Positions 1 to 8,039 of a DNA stretch of 23,943 bases are shown here, in pieces; the stretch's first letter is position 1, and each line of letters starts with the position of its first letter. The stretch comes from Pleurostoma richardsiae. Its lineage: Eukaryota > Ascomycota > Sordariomycetes > Calosphaeriales > Pleurostomataceae. Made by a program: the position numbers and the translations under genes. Under the pieces are notes generated by a model. The model was given only the letters and a program-made list of their open reading frames with translations. It was not told the DNA's origin and did not search any database. Location: positions 1-23,943 of the forward strand of contig JANBVO010000104.1 of assembly GCA_030052745.1 (NCBI GenBank), given 5' to 3'.

Positions 1-584
1 CGCTGGGCCCGCTGGGAAGTCCCTACTGCCACAACTTTTTGGTCCTCGAAGGGCGCAAGCATCCACTGAAAGGTCCTGGGCCCGAACCTTATATCGTCAT
101 CGGCAAGAACTATGAACTTGTGTGCCTTCCTCCTGGATGCCGGGATGTTCTCGAGAGCTGAGACAACTTGCTTTCGCTTCCTAGCACAGCTGGTCTGGGT
201 GACCTGGATCGCGACATCGTCGTACATCTTTTCTATGCCCCTTGACAAGTCTTTGACATCTTCAGATCTCCCATGAGGAACGCAGATGGAAATATGCTTG
301 CATCCAGCTTCAATGTGGCACTGGATCCCCTCAGACAGGCTCTCACGGCTCTTGCCGAGAGTCGCAATCACGGCAGTCACATCTGCGGGTGAGAAAGTCG
401 AGCACCGCGGAATTGGAACACATTTATATGTCCAATTGGAAATCAAATGAACGACGAGCCGTGTATATCTGAATAGACTGCAAGGGTAAGCCATATAGTA
501 CGGCTACTTGGATTGTGAGGCTTACAACAGAGAGAGAAAGCAGATTAACGCCCAGTGAAAGTTCTCGGGAGGTTCAAAAGCCAT
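1..584 (-). CDS. Cps1-type family 2 glycosyltransferase, 5' part (runs off left edge)
   Basis: Spliced reading on the minus strand: exon 1 at 584-526, a 48-nt intron (donor GTAAGC at 525, acceptor ending at 478 after CCTTGCAG), then exon 2 from 477 with no stop to position 1, giving the first 178 residues. Residues about 11-33 form one hydrophobic segment. Then comes VPIPRCSTFSPADVTAVIA (residues 40-58), matching the start of the catalytic domain in fungal polysaccharide synthase (Cps1/hyaluronan synthase-like) proteins, and the LADDDIRF motif with the Asp triad at 146-148, followed by the LAPFED and VGTSQR blocks. Family members are membrane enzymes that polymerise sugar from UDP-sugars; the product here cannot be told. 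The acceptor-side QxxRW block lies outside the window. The usual VIPT is VIAT here. Family call is firm; whether the gene is intact beyond the edge is unknown. Confidence 0.85.
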
Positions 585-693
585 CGTGAGTAAGACTGGC
601 ACTGTTGCCTACTTGGACGGTCGGATTCAGGGGTTCTCTGAAATCGGAAGGTTGGATCAGAGCCCCAGGACCTGTGATACTATCCAATAACTT

Positions 694-701
694 GATATAT
701 A
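694..701 (-). promoter_or_regulatory. TATA box of the glycosyltransferase gene
   Basis: On the minus strand CTATATATC lies about 110 nt upstream of the ATG at 584, the only clear TATA-like run between 584 and 900. Position and orientation fit the glycosyltransferase gene; this is a sequence-only inference. Confidence 0.4.
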
Positions 702-1370
702 GGTGAGGTAGAAAGCACGAGCGAAATCGAGTCTGCAGTGCGCTGACGGGACCCAGTCGGCGTGCATCACACCATGTCGCGAATCCTCGCTCTTAACGAG
801 GATCCGAACAGGTGAACACGAGCAGACGTCTATCACAATCCTACCTTACTCGAAGCTGAGCATTCTTCGGCGTTTTTTCATGCGGACTGAAGGACCCGCA
901 CGCTAACTCTCCTTCCCAGGAGGGGGAGGATGTGAATCCTTGGCCGCAAGCGGAAGAGCCAACCATATCAAGGACCCTGCAGAACAGACGATACGCATCA
1001 CTTCACGAGCGCTGGACGATTCCGCGCTAACCTCCCACAAGCAGTCTTTGATGAGTGGGATATGCAAGCCTGTGTGACCTGGATCTTTAATCCTCATTCA
1101 CTGGACGGGACATGCACCGCTACAGACTCCGGGCGCTAGGCCTCAGTTACGGCCGTTCCTCACCCCAAAAGCTTTTAGGCATTGGCAGCTATTAGTACTG
1201 TTCTACCCTGGACTACTATGTCCGGAGGAGATACCGAGCTAACGCAGGTCGCCAGACATGGACTCTAAAACTTGGGGTGATCTTTGTTACCTGGTTTGGA
1301 CAAAAAACTCCAGCATCGATTCAAGTTCGGCTAACGTCAAAATATAGACCACGTCATTGCAGAATACGAC
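702..1370. other. Intergenic; one weak ORF
   Basis: No recognisable gene. A 64-codon minus-strand ORF (1097-903, ATG start, Pro-run near its end) is the only reading of note. It has no leader, TATA box or splice signals that I can see and no family resemblance, so it is recorded but not called. Confidence 0.4.
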
Positions 1371-1721
1371 TCAACCCCTATTGGTCCCGTTCACATCTCC
1401 TTCCGTGAATTCTCTTCCATGTCCAGAGATTCGCCCACTGTTACCCCAAAGATTCATCAATAGAGGCTGTGAGTCTCGCCGATTCGCAGGGGCGTCTGGA
1501 GCTTCCCTCCCATCTGGAACCCCGTGGGATCTTGAATCACCATTTGTCAACGTGCCTTGATGACGTTGCTGCCTCTGGGAGGCGGATGGGTCGGAGGACG
1601 AAGGATCCTCCTCAGAGGTAGCCAGTCTCTCAGAGGACGGTGTTTGACTAGGCGACATTGCCTGCTCTGGAGGAGTTGCGAGGTTGGCGGATGCTGCCTC
1701 ATCGTGAGTTGAAGTTGGCAT
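1371..1721 (-). CDS. Ser/Pro/Thr-rich 116-aa protein, family unknown
   Basis: A single open frame of 116 codons with a true ATG, starting MPTSTHDEAASANLAT and rich in Ser, Pro, Glu and Gln in its first half, then more polar with a closing Gly/Arg-rich part (WGNSGRISGHGREF). The first two thirds look intrinsically disordered. I do not recognise the family. Supporting a real gene, a TATATAA box sits at 1882-1876 on the same strand, followed by a C/T/A-rich leader and a consensus donor GTAAGTAAG near 1799, suggesting an intron in the 5' leader, though its acceptor is unclear (no YAG just before the ATG). It could also be the N-terminal exon of a longer protein or a relic. The plus-strand ORF overlapping it (1357-1560) is taken as its shadow. 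Confidence 0.5.
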   Translation of the reverse strand: MPTSTHDEAASANLATPPEQAMSPSQTPSSERLATSEEDPSSSDPSASQRQQRHQGTLTNGDSRSHGVPDGREAPDAPANRRDSQPLLMNLWGNSGRISGHGREFTEGDVNGTNRG

Positions 1722-1875
1722 GCCGCTTGGATCCGTAATTATGACCTTTTATGCATCTTTAGCTCGTATTCCAACGCCGCTATTTCAACTTACTTACGTA
1801 GCCTTTTTGCTCTTCAATGTTGTGGAAGTGTGATGGACCTGAAGGAATGAAGGTATCCCGGTGGAAAGCCGAACA

Positions 1876-1882
1876 TTATATA
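1876..1882 (-). promoter_or_regulatory. TATA box upstream of the 116-aa ORF
   Basis: TATATAA on the minus strand, about 155 nt before the ATG at 1721, followed by a leader containing CCTTCATTCCTTCAGG and a possible leader intron donor near 1799. Confidence 0.4.
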
Positions 1883-2133
1883 GACGGGCAAGACGTACTG
1901 AATGAACTTCGGAGGATGCCTGCAATAATACTGCTGATGACACGTCATTGACTAGCAGAACGCAACGAACGCTTCGTCTCGTTATCTTTGCTTCACCGCA
2001 TTTAGAGAGATTTTCGTCCTGCGAACAGCAGCCACCGTTCCAGACAGGGCTGGCCTAGTAACCTCGGTCCCTACAGGAACACGTTGATCGTGGCGACGAG
2101 CGAGCCAATGACGGTACAGAGCTCTGTCGCAGC
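1883..2133. other. Intergenic, nothing recognised
   Basis: Short ORFs only, with no splice-supported reading and no repeat seen. Confidence 0.4.
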
Positions 2134-2455
2134 TCACACGTTCCCCTGAGCTTGAGATACAGATCCTTGCTCACTGTTAAATGTCAGAATGAGGCGGTCG
2201 AGACAAGGGATATCTCCATAGCGTAGAGCAAATACTCGAACACTGTATACCATGACCAGTAAACGCGTGTCCATTCGACTGTTTCCAATCGGGGATGGTT
2301 GCGTATGAATTGAACCTGATCGATGTTACTTAGCGTAGTTTACGATTCTTACCTATCATTTCAAATGGAGGCTTGACGGTGATCGGAGTGAGAGATCGGT
2401 CATTAAGCCGCTCTTGCTCCAGTTCAGATGTCCCGAGGGTCCAGACATGTAGCAA
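2134..2455 (-). CDS. 3' exons of an unrecognised spliced gene
   Basis: Two open segments join cleanly. The upstream one (open from 2455, ending at 2353) reads ELEQERLNDRSLTPITVK, then an in-phase intron at 2352-2316 (donor GTAAGA, acceptor GATCAG, only 37 nt), then the last exon 2315-2134 with the reading MDTRLLVMVYSVRVFALRYG and a tail rich in Gln and Ser before TGA. The joined frame has ordinary amino-acid composition and no stop. The family is not recognised. A TGA at about 2458-2456 blocks the frame upstream, so either another intron ends here with a non-YAG acceptor, or the gene is broken. Frames further upstream (2825-2500) are also protein-like but could not be joined with confidence. 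Confidence 0.4.
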
Positions 2456-2642
2456 TCATACCATTCAAGAACTCAAAACTGGCTAGAAACCTTACACGTG
2501 CACGGATGCCACGGGTATCAAAATCAATTGAATAGAAGGTACTGAACTACGAGGCCCTCAATCGTGACCAAGTTCCACATGTCGCTCTCACAGGTTAATG
2601 AACACTTGTCTGCAAGCTGTAGATCATCTTGGATAATGCAAG

Positions 2643-2825
2643 TCAGCCTACGCGGCGAGAAAGATGGTATAAGCGCGACAATGATGTCTGTGAACAAGAA
2701 CAACGCGAAAGAAGCGGCGCCTTGTTGCCATTGACAATTTCGCTGAAGGACACTTTCATGCCGATACGTAACTTCTGTGAAATCAGCCTCATTTCATGGT
2801 CAAAGACCGAGGCTGAGTAATCCAT
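2643..2825 (-). CDS. Possible first exon of the same unrecognised gene
   Basis: Open from an ATG at 2825 (MDYSASVFDHEMRLISQKLR) for 60 codons on the same strand and 5' of the exons at 2455-2134. Between them, 2640-2525 holds another protein-like minus-strand reading (including MWNLVTIEGLVVQYLLF). A donor GTATCG near 2756 and a GCTGAC branch-like motif near 2645 could connect them. No family is recognised, and the plus-strand ORF over the same bases (2629-2820) is an equal-length alternative, so this is weak. Confidence 0.25.
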   Translation of the reverse strand: MDYSASVFDHEMRLISQKLRIGMKVSFSEIVNGNKAPLLSRCSCSQTSLSRLYHLSRRVG

Positions 2826-2940
2826 ATATGTAAGTTGCTTAATCCTAGTCGCCGAACTAACCTATCCGAAGCGGGGTTTGCATAAGACCAACGAGCTGCA
2901 CGAACTCCACCACACACTACTGGATGCATGAGGCTTTTAA

Positions 2941-2996
2941 AAATTCACTTTGTTTCACATCCCCTCACTTCCCATCACTTCATCTCATCTCACTTC
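2941..2996 (+). repeat. Left arm of an imperfect inverted repeat / C-T-rich leader
   Basis: A TCA/TCAT-rich pyrimidine tract directly upstream of the 199-aa ORF. It resembles the minus-strand sequence of 4406-4352: by eye 22 of 27 positions match in the first block (AAWTTCACTTT...CTCA) and 16 of 19 in the second (TTCATNTCAT...TCA), separated by a gap of about 5 nt. The two copies point inward. It may be an old promoter/leader duplication or a terminal repeat; low complexity makes chance similarity possible. Confidence 0.5.
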
Positions 2997-3030
2997 AAAC
3001 CACCTTCAGCCTCAGGCCTGTGCAAAGGTC

Positions 3031-3630
3031 ATGGCTACATCAGATGATCTTACCAACGATACTTTCATCCGCCTACTCGAGGAACAACTTGCGAAATTCT
3101 CCGATGATTATTTTCCTCTGCATGCTAGTCAGTTAAAGGCTATCAGACGATGCACTGCTGTGGTAAACGAAGTCGACGTCAGCAGAAACGTGCCGAAGAA
3201 GAGAGCACGCACTATCTTGAATGATCTCTGGACGCACATCCCGGAAATTTTTGTGTTGACTGCGCTGTCGGTAACGCCGTCCAAACTCAGCACTCTCAAG
3301 TCCATCGACTACATGACGTCTGTTTTGAAATGGTGGGATGGAGTCAAGGTCCCTGGTGGATTGACTAAGATCTTGGACCGTCATTCGGACATCCTGCCGA
3401 CAGCATCCCGCGATTACCTTGAGCTCCGCCTCCCCGTGTCTTTCGGCGAGCTTCTTGGGTTTCTTCAGCGGAATTTTGACGAGGTGCCGACAGAGATATT
3501 ATTTCCATTCAGTGGAAGTCCGTCGCCATATGTTAGACTTGCGGATGTGAAGATAGAGCTATCTACACAATTGGCCAACGCCTTCCTCCAACAACGTCAA
3601 AGTCAGATTCAAGAGAGAGACGTGCATTAA
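3031..3630 (+). CDS. Unrecognised 199-aa protein, intronless
   Basis: Open frame of 199 codons from MATSDDLTNDTFIRLLEEQL to a C-terminal Gln-rich helix (LANAFLQQRQSQIQERDVH). The frame is open upstream to 2950, but the ATG at 3031 is preferred: a TTTTAAAAA box at about 2933-2942 and a C/T-rich leader end just before it, and the upstream codons read as leader. The protein looks mostly helical, has a basic patch (VPKKRAR, about residues 57-63) and no signal peptide or membrane segment. The family is not recognised; weak sequence-only guesses are not worth naming. Its stop overlaps the stop of the convergent two-exon gene at 4004-3627 by 2 nt. Confidence 0.65.
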   Translation: MATSDDLTNDTFIRLLEEQLAKFSDDYFPLHASQLKAIRRCTAVVNEVDVSRNVPKKRARTILNDLWTHIPEIFVLTALSVTPSKLSTLKSIDYMTSVLKWWDGVKVPGGLTKILDRHSDILPTASRDYLELRLPVSFGELLGFLQRNFDEVPTEILFPFSGSPSPYVRLADVKIELSTQLANAFLQQRQSQIQERDVH

Positions 3631-4004
3631 CGAATTAGGCGATACATTGGCTTCCCTAATATAGCACAAGATTGTCCCTCCTCTATATTGATGATATAGT
3701 ATCGTGGCTCCTTCTCCCCAGGCTTAGTTTCCACGTTTTCATTTTTGTTCTCATTCCGGCCGATAGTTCTAATCGCTCCACGGCCGCTTTTTGTTATTAC
3801 TAGGACTCCACGGACACTGGAATCCATGATATCGTATCCTCCACTCCCAGTAGCTGTGTCGTCAAGTCTAGCACCATCTCCGAACTACAAAGTGTTAGGT
3901 CTTGCTTCCAGGTTTCTGCCGGATATCACCCATACTAGTTCGGTAATCGTCTGCATTAGCTTGCCTTCATCCGTTGCAATTTCTGTCGGGATGAGTTGCT
4001 TCAT
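3627..4004 (-). CDS. Unrecognised 108-aa protein, two exons
   Basis: Exon 1 at 4004-3936 (23 codons, MKQLIPTEIATDEGKLMQTI...), intron 3935-3885 (51 nt, donor GTATGG, branch CTAAC, acceptor CTTTGTAG), exon 2 at 3884-3627 (85 codons plus TAA). Phase 0 is kept across the join and neither exon has a stop. Exon 2 ends with a compact block reading YYIINIEEGQSCAILGKP. The leader just upstream of the ATG is C/T-rich (CTTCCCCCTCACCCC near 4050), as for other genes here. The family is unknown; size and composition suggest a small soluble protein. The plus-strand ORF over the same bases (3745-4068) is judged a shadow because it lacks a leader and crosses the splice signals. Confidence 0.6.
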
Positions 4005-4178
4005 ATCTGCTGAATTTCGAGCGGCTGGCAGCCGGGTCGTTGGGGTGAGGGGGAAGATCGAAGAATAAGTTAGGGAAACCCGTGGCCGGCTTCCTTATGC
4101 ATGAGCTCCGAATGCAGTAAACTGTCGCGTAGGTGGATTGACGTTGCTGCAATCCTGGTCATGAGTCATCTGGAGATG

Positions 4179-4319
4179 CTAGAATGTGGTGGGTGCTATG
4201 AGGAAGTTGGGAGAAGCATTTGAACCGAATTGTAATGTTGCTGCCCGAGGACAAACGATGGTGGGGCTGACTCCAGGCTGCACCGAATCAGAGAGTACAT
4301 CCCAACCTTTCGGTGTCAT
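4179..4319 (-). CDS. Doubtful 46-codon ORF behind the right repeat arm
   Basis: The first ATG after the minus-strand C/T-rich tract of 4406-4352 opens a 46-codon frame (MTPKGWDVLSDSVQPG...). Spacing from tract to ATG is similar to that of the 199-aa gene at the other arm, and the first residues share a weak D-x-L-S/T-x-D pattern with it. It may be a truncated inverted paralogue of that gene or chance. Confidence 0.25.
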   Translation of the reverse strand: MTPKGWDVLSDSVQPGVSPTIVCPRAATLQFGSNASPNFLIAPTTF

Positions 4320-4351
4320 GAGACTAGGCGAGCTATGCTGAAATGGGATAA

Positions 4352-4406
4352 GATGACGTGAAATGATATGAAATAAATTGAGATGATGTGAGAGAAAGTG
4401 AAATTT
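4352..4406 (-). repeat. Right arm of the imperfect inverted repeat
   Basis: Minus-strand C/T-rich tract similar to 2941-2996 (see that entry for the match counts). The arms are about 1.35 kb apart and enclose the convergent gene pair 3031-3630 and 4004-3627. Confidence 0.5.
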
Positions 4407-4803
4407 CTCGCACAATGTATCAACTCGCAATGTTCTCGTGACAAATCCGACAGAAAGACGTACAACATTCACGTCTGATTCACGTCTGCCTGCATCAAAG
4501 TGCACATTCCAAGTCGCAATTTCGGGCTGTCCATTTGCCAATCTCATGTTGCTCGCCTCCAATTGCAGTCATATGTTTCTTTGCATATGCTACCATGCTT
4601 GCCGTCAGGCTATGCCGCCGTCCAGCCAGCTGAGATTGCGAGGAGTTAAATATTCCCACAGAACCTCGATAAAAATCCATTTGACACTCCAGACCAAGTC
4701 ATCATCCAGAAAGCATCCAACTATCCTCATATAAAGGTAAGTTGCGATCAATTACGTTTTGCGACACCTCAGCTGACTTTTCCAGAGACCATCTCGAATA
4801 ACT

Positions 4804-5016
4804 ATGTCCAATAACAATCGAGGGGATAGCCTGGAGCGAGAACTCACCAATGAAGACATGGTGATCGCAGCTGGAAATTTTAGTGCTGAGCTACGCCGGA
4901 TCGCGAGAGAGAAGAAGGAGAAAGAGGAAGAAGAAAAAAGGAAGGCCGCCGTGATCCAAGCATCTATTGATGCAGCGGCTTCGAGCAAGGAGAGGCGCAA
5001 ACAGAACCAGAATTAG
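4804..5016 (+). CDS. Small charged coiled-coil protein (70 aa) with a 5'-leader intron
   Basis: Open frame of 70 codons starting MSNNNRGDSLERELTNED. Residues about 27-65 are a continuous Lys/Glu/Arg/Ala helix (LRRIAREKKEKEEEEKRK...), likely a single amphipathic or coiled-coil helix. Upstream, a textbook intron lies at 4737-4785 (donor GTAAGT, branch GCTGAC, acceptor TTTTCCAG, 49 nt). The preceding A/C-rich sequence (about 4660-4736), after a TTAAATATT box near 4645, looks like an untranslated leader, so the ATG at 4804 is taken as start. The frame is also open through the splice into the upstream exon for about 24 codons, so this could be the last exon of a longer protein. Function unknown. 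Confidence 0.55.
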   Translation: MSNNNRGDSLERELTNEDMVIAAGNFSAELRRIAREKKEKEEEEKRKAAVIQASIDAAASSKERRKQNQN

Positions 5017-5042
5017 TCAGGCCTGAGTCTAGGGATGGACAT

Positions 5043-5071
5043 TTCAAGGTCGTTCACAGCTCGACCTTGAA
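5043..5071 (+). repeat. Perfect 10-bp stem-loop downstream of the 70-aa gene
   Basis: TTCAAGGTCG (5043-5052) and its exact reverse complement CGACCTTGAA (5062-5071) are separated by 9 nt. It begins 26 nt after the stop at 5016, so it would lie in the 3' untranslated region of that transcript. Confidence 0.6.
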
Positions 5072-5609
5072 CGCTCTCACTTAGTGCCAAACGCGTTTTG
5101 TGTGCCACGTTGAAAACCTGTCATGCCTTCCTTCCCAGATAGGTCATTTACGTGCACACGACAGAGTTCGTTCATTCATGAAGAGATATATACTGCTGCT
5201 ATTGAAGTCACCTAATTGTCTAACGTGATATCTGCTATCGTGGTGACAAAGGCAAGGTGCGAACGGTGACAGTACTTTTTTCGATCTTGGTCTCTTGCCT
5301 TGTACATGAACTATCTCAGGAAAGCCTGTAAGTATTTTCAAACACAAATATCGCACGACATTTTCGACCGACGTAGACGGCAGAGCGCAGTTTGGCAGTT
5401 GGACCCGTGCCCTCGGCGCGGATTATTCAGCACTTTGAACTCTAGGTACTAAAAATAAGAGTGGCTGAGCCCTCACCGCTTGTTTCATCGCGGCAGAATA
5501 AGAACGCCCGTAGATCTGCTCGTGCTCTTTTCTTTTCATTCACGATCTTTCTCCCGAGTCTTGCTGCTCTGATCTCGATTGGACATCTTGAGCGCATCAT
5601 ACAATCAGC
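5072..5609. other. Intergenic; promoter and leader of the APH-family gene
   Basis: No gene seen between 5072 and 5440. A CTAAAAATAAG run at about 5447-5458 is the best TATA-like element, followed by a C/T-rich leader (5525-5608) running up to the ATG at 5610. Confidence 0.4.
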
Positions 5610-7115
5610 ATGAGCGACGATCGGGCAGACTTCGACAATGTCGCCTGGGACAGAAATGACGAAGCCTTCGAGACGTCACAGAGATTTTTCCGGCTTGTTT
5701 CTACACTGCGGAAGCTAGAATCGTTCGTAACGCGGAAATTCGGGAGAGTCGCAAGCTGGGTATCACCGATGAGAATTGGAGGATACAACAACCTCTACAG
5801 GATGCGACTTGAGGGATCCAATGACGACGTCATGATTCGACTGCCTCAGCCCAACAAATCTCAGTTTCCCTATGAGAAGACTCTCCGGGAAGCCGCGACA
5901 GCCAACTTCATTGCACAAAATACCCGCATTCCAGTGCCTCGGGTGCTCTTTTACGGATCGTCCAGTATGGATTCCGAGCTTGGGCCATACACTATTATTC
6001 CATACGTGGAAAATCGCCGCTCCCTATCGCATGCACTAGCGATGCCCAATGAAGACGCCACCCAGGCACATATGTTGGACCCTGACATCTCTGAAGAAGT
6101 ACTTGAAGACTTTTACGGCAAGGTCGCGGTCTATCTACTGCAGCTTTTTAAGCTTAGTTTTCCACGCATTGGGTCCCTAGCCCAGACCGGCGAGAATACC
6201 TTCTCAGTAGTCGGACGACCGATAACCCAAAATATGAATAGCATGCTCCAGCTCGCGAATATTCCACACGTCACTCTTCCTCCCAAGGACAGAACGTACC
6301 GGACGGCTGACGAATGGTACCTTGCACTAGCTGAGATGCACATAGCACAACTCGTGTTTCAGCATAATGACCTTGTTGCGACGGCGGATGATTGTCGAAA
6401 CAAGTATGTAGCACGCCAGCTCTTCCGCAGACTGGCAAAGCAAGGCCGCCTGTCGTCTTTCGGGTTCGCGGAGGATGACTGGTCCGCTCAGTCCAAGAGT
6501 CAAACGTCAATGCTGTGCCCAGCTCCCAGTAGCACGACCTCCTTCAGGCTTTGGTGTGACGACTTCAGAGCAGGCAATATCCTCTTGGATGAGACCGATG
6601 AAATAGCTGCATTTATCGACTGGGAGTTTACATACATCGCACCTACACAGTTCGCTCTTGACCCTCCTTGGTGGCTGTTGCTCAACGCACCCGAGGCATG
6701 GTACAGCCGTATTGATGATTGGACTAGGACATACAGCGTACGCCTGGAGACCTGGCTCCGGGCAATGGAGAGCGTTGAGAAAGGCAACGGAGTGGACGGA
6801 TTCACAGTGTCTGCATACATGCGGGAGAGCTGGGTGACTGGTCGATTCTGGCTTAATTATGCCGCGAGAAAGAGCTGGGCCTTCGACACGATCTTTTGGA
6901 AATACTTGGACGAGAGATTCTTTGGTGGTAGGGTTGGAGAAATAGCTGAGCAGGACCTTTGGAAGACAAGAATACATATGTTGACTGACAGGGAGAGGAG
7001 TGCAATGGAGCCATTTGTGGAGCGGAAGATGGAAGAGTCGAAGGAACGGATCTTGATCGACTGGAACGATGGACAGGTCAAGGAACGTCTAGACGACATT
7101 TTATTTGACGACTGA
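5610..7115 (+). CDS. Aminoglycoside phosphotransferase (APH)-fold protein, 501 aa
   Basis: Intact intronless frame. The kinase-like fold is shown by an N-lobe strand (VMIRLPQPN, about residues 74-82), a hinge region (GPYTIIPYVE, about 125-134), the catalytic loop LWCDDFRAGN with D318 and N323, and the metal-binding IDWEF motif with D337, followed by DPPWWLLL. The His of the classical HGD-type loop is Cys here, which is common in fungal members as far as I recall. Proteins of this group are abundant in fungi; most have unknown substrates, and the fold alone does not imply antibiotic resistance. Start chosen at the first ATG after a C/T-rich leader. No signal peptide. Neighbours are relics or unrelated genes, so context gives no role. 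Minus-strand ORFs over it are shadows. Confidence 0.9.
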   Translation: MSDDRADFDNVAWDRNDEAFETSQRFFRLVSTLRKLESFVTRKFGRVASWVSPMRIGGYNNLYRMRLEGSNDDVMIRLPQPNKSQFPYEKTLREAATANFIAQNTRIPVPRVLFYGSSSMDSELGPYTIIPYVENRRSLSHALAMPNEDATQAHMLDPDISEEVLEDFYGKVAVYLLQLFKLSFPRIGSLAQTGENTFSVVGRPITQNMNSMLQLANIPHVTLPPKDRTYRTADEWYLALAEMHIAQLVFQHNDLVATADDCRNKYVARQLFRRLAKQGRLSSFGFAEDDWSAQSKSQTSMLCPAPSSTTSFRLWCDDFRAGNILLDETDEIAAFIDWEFTYIAPTQFALDPPWWLLLNAPEAWYSRIDDWTRTYSVRLETWLRAMESVEKGNGVDGFTVSAYMRESWVTGRFWLNYAARKSWAFDTIFWKYLDERFFGGRVGEIAEQDLWKTRIHMLTDRERSAMEPFVERKMEESKERILIDWNDGQVKERLDDILFDD

Positions 7116-7531
7116 TACGTTATTTCGCCGAAACGGCATCATCATTCTGATTGAAACCCAGTAGCTCTGTGATAGTCATGAAAGCTCTCATGCCCAATTC
7201 GTGCCTACTGCTCCAAGCTCCCATTAGTGCTTTCATGACCCTGAACCTCGAAGTCAGTCAGGAGCAACGGCCAGACCAGCATGCTCACCCTGACAGTCTG
7301 ATTCGCGACACGGCGTTCGGAACCCCATCCCATCCCATCGTGTGGTAAATAGTCTCTCTAGGGCCTGATGTGTACCCTGGGTCATACTCTTCCCATGATG
7401 TTAGGCTTGAGTGGATAATCGCAATTTGCCCGGCAAGCGCCATCTTGTCAATGAATCACCGGGCAAAGCCCTTACCTACGCCGCTGTAAACCAGTGAGTC
7501 ATAGCACGTACAGGATGAGGACGAGAGTGCT
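7116..7531. other. Intergenic, with one inverted repeat
   Basis: No supported gene; the plus-strand 65-codon ORF at 7151-7348 has no support. TTTGCCCGG (7425-7433) and its exact complement CCGGGCAAA (7459-7467) form a 9-bp inverted repeat with a 25-nt spacer. Confidence 0.45.
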
Positions 7532-7656
7532 TCAGATATACCTCAGGGCAGCGAGCGGCAGATTCGGACCACTCTTGGGAACCTTTCGCCCGTCCTCTAC
7601 GGCGTTCATCCAAGCCGAGCGAAGGTTTTGAGCCAAATGTGTCGAATCCTCGGGAG
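7532..7656 (-). CDS. Possible last exon of an unrecognised minus-strand gene
   Basis: Protein-like open segment ending at TGA 7534-7532, containing LAQNLRSAWMNAVEDGRKVP, preceded by an ACTGAC branch-like motif and an acceptor ending at 7657 (GTCATAG). Upstream minus-strand frames over 7657-7990 (a Ser/Asp-rich stretch and LTLADVLNQPDG) may belong to it but could not be joined. Not recognised; it may be the tail of the regulator relic just upstream. Confidence 0.3.
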
Positions 7657-8039
7657 CTATGACGTCGGCCGCGGGATGGTCAGTCTCCGTTGGGTGCCAT
7701 CAGGTTGATTAAGAACATCAGCGAGGGTAAGCCTGTCATCTCTTCGATGGTAGATCGAGTCGCCTCCATGCCCCTTGGTCGACCCCAGATGGGGCTCTAA
7801 TGTGGCAAGAGCAGGGCCCGCGCCTTGACAAGAGGATAGCTTCAAGGAGGGGAGCAAGAGAGAGCTAGAGAAGCTCTTATGCAGGCGCGTCTCGTCATCG
7901 TCATCCTTTGAATCGGTGTCCTGCGGACAGTTGTCGGGAAGGAGAGGTGGAGGGTTGCGTGGCTGCTGGAGACTGCGGGAGTAGTATGAGTGGTATCGGC
8001 CTGGTCGAGGTTTGCGATCCGACCTTCTTTTTAATGGTC

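Noticed and set aside
6500-6977. Minus-strand ORFs of 106 and 156 codons
   Set aside because: They are antisense to the APH catalytic region; no leader, splice sites or domain.
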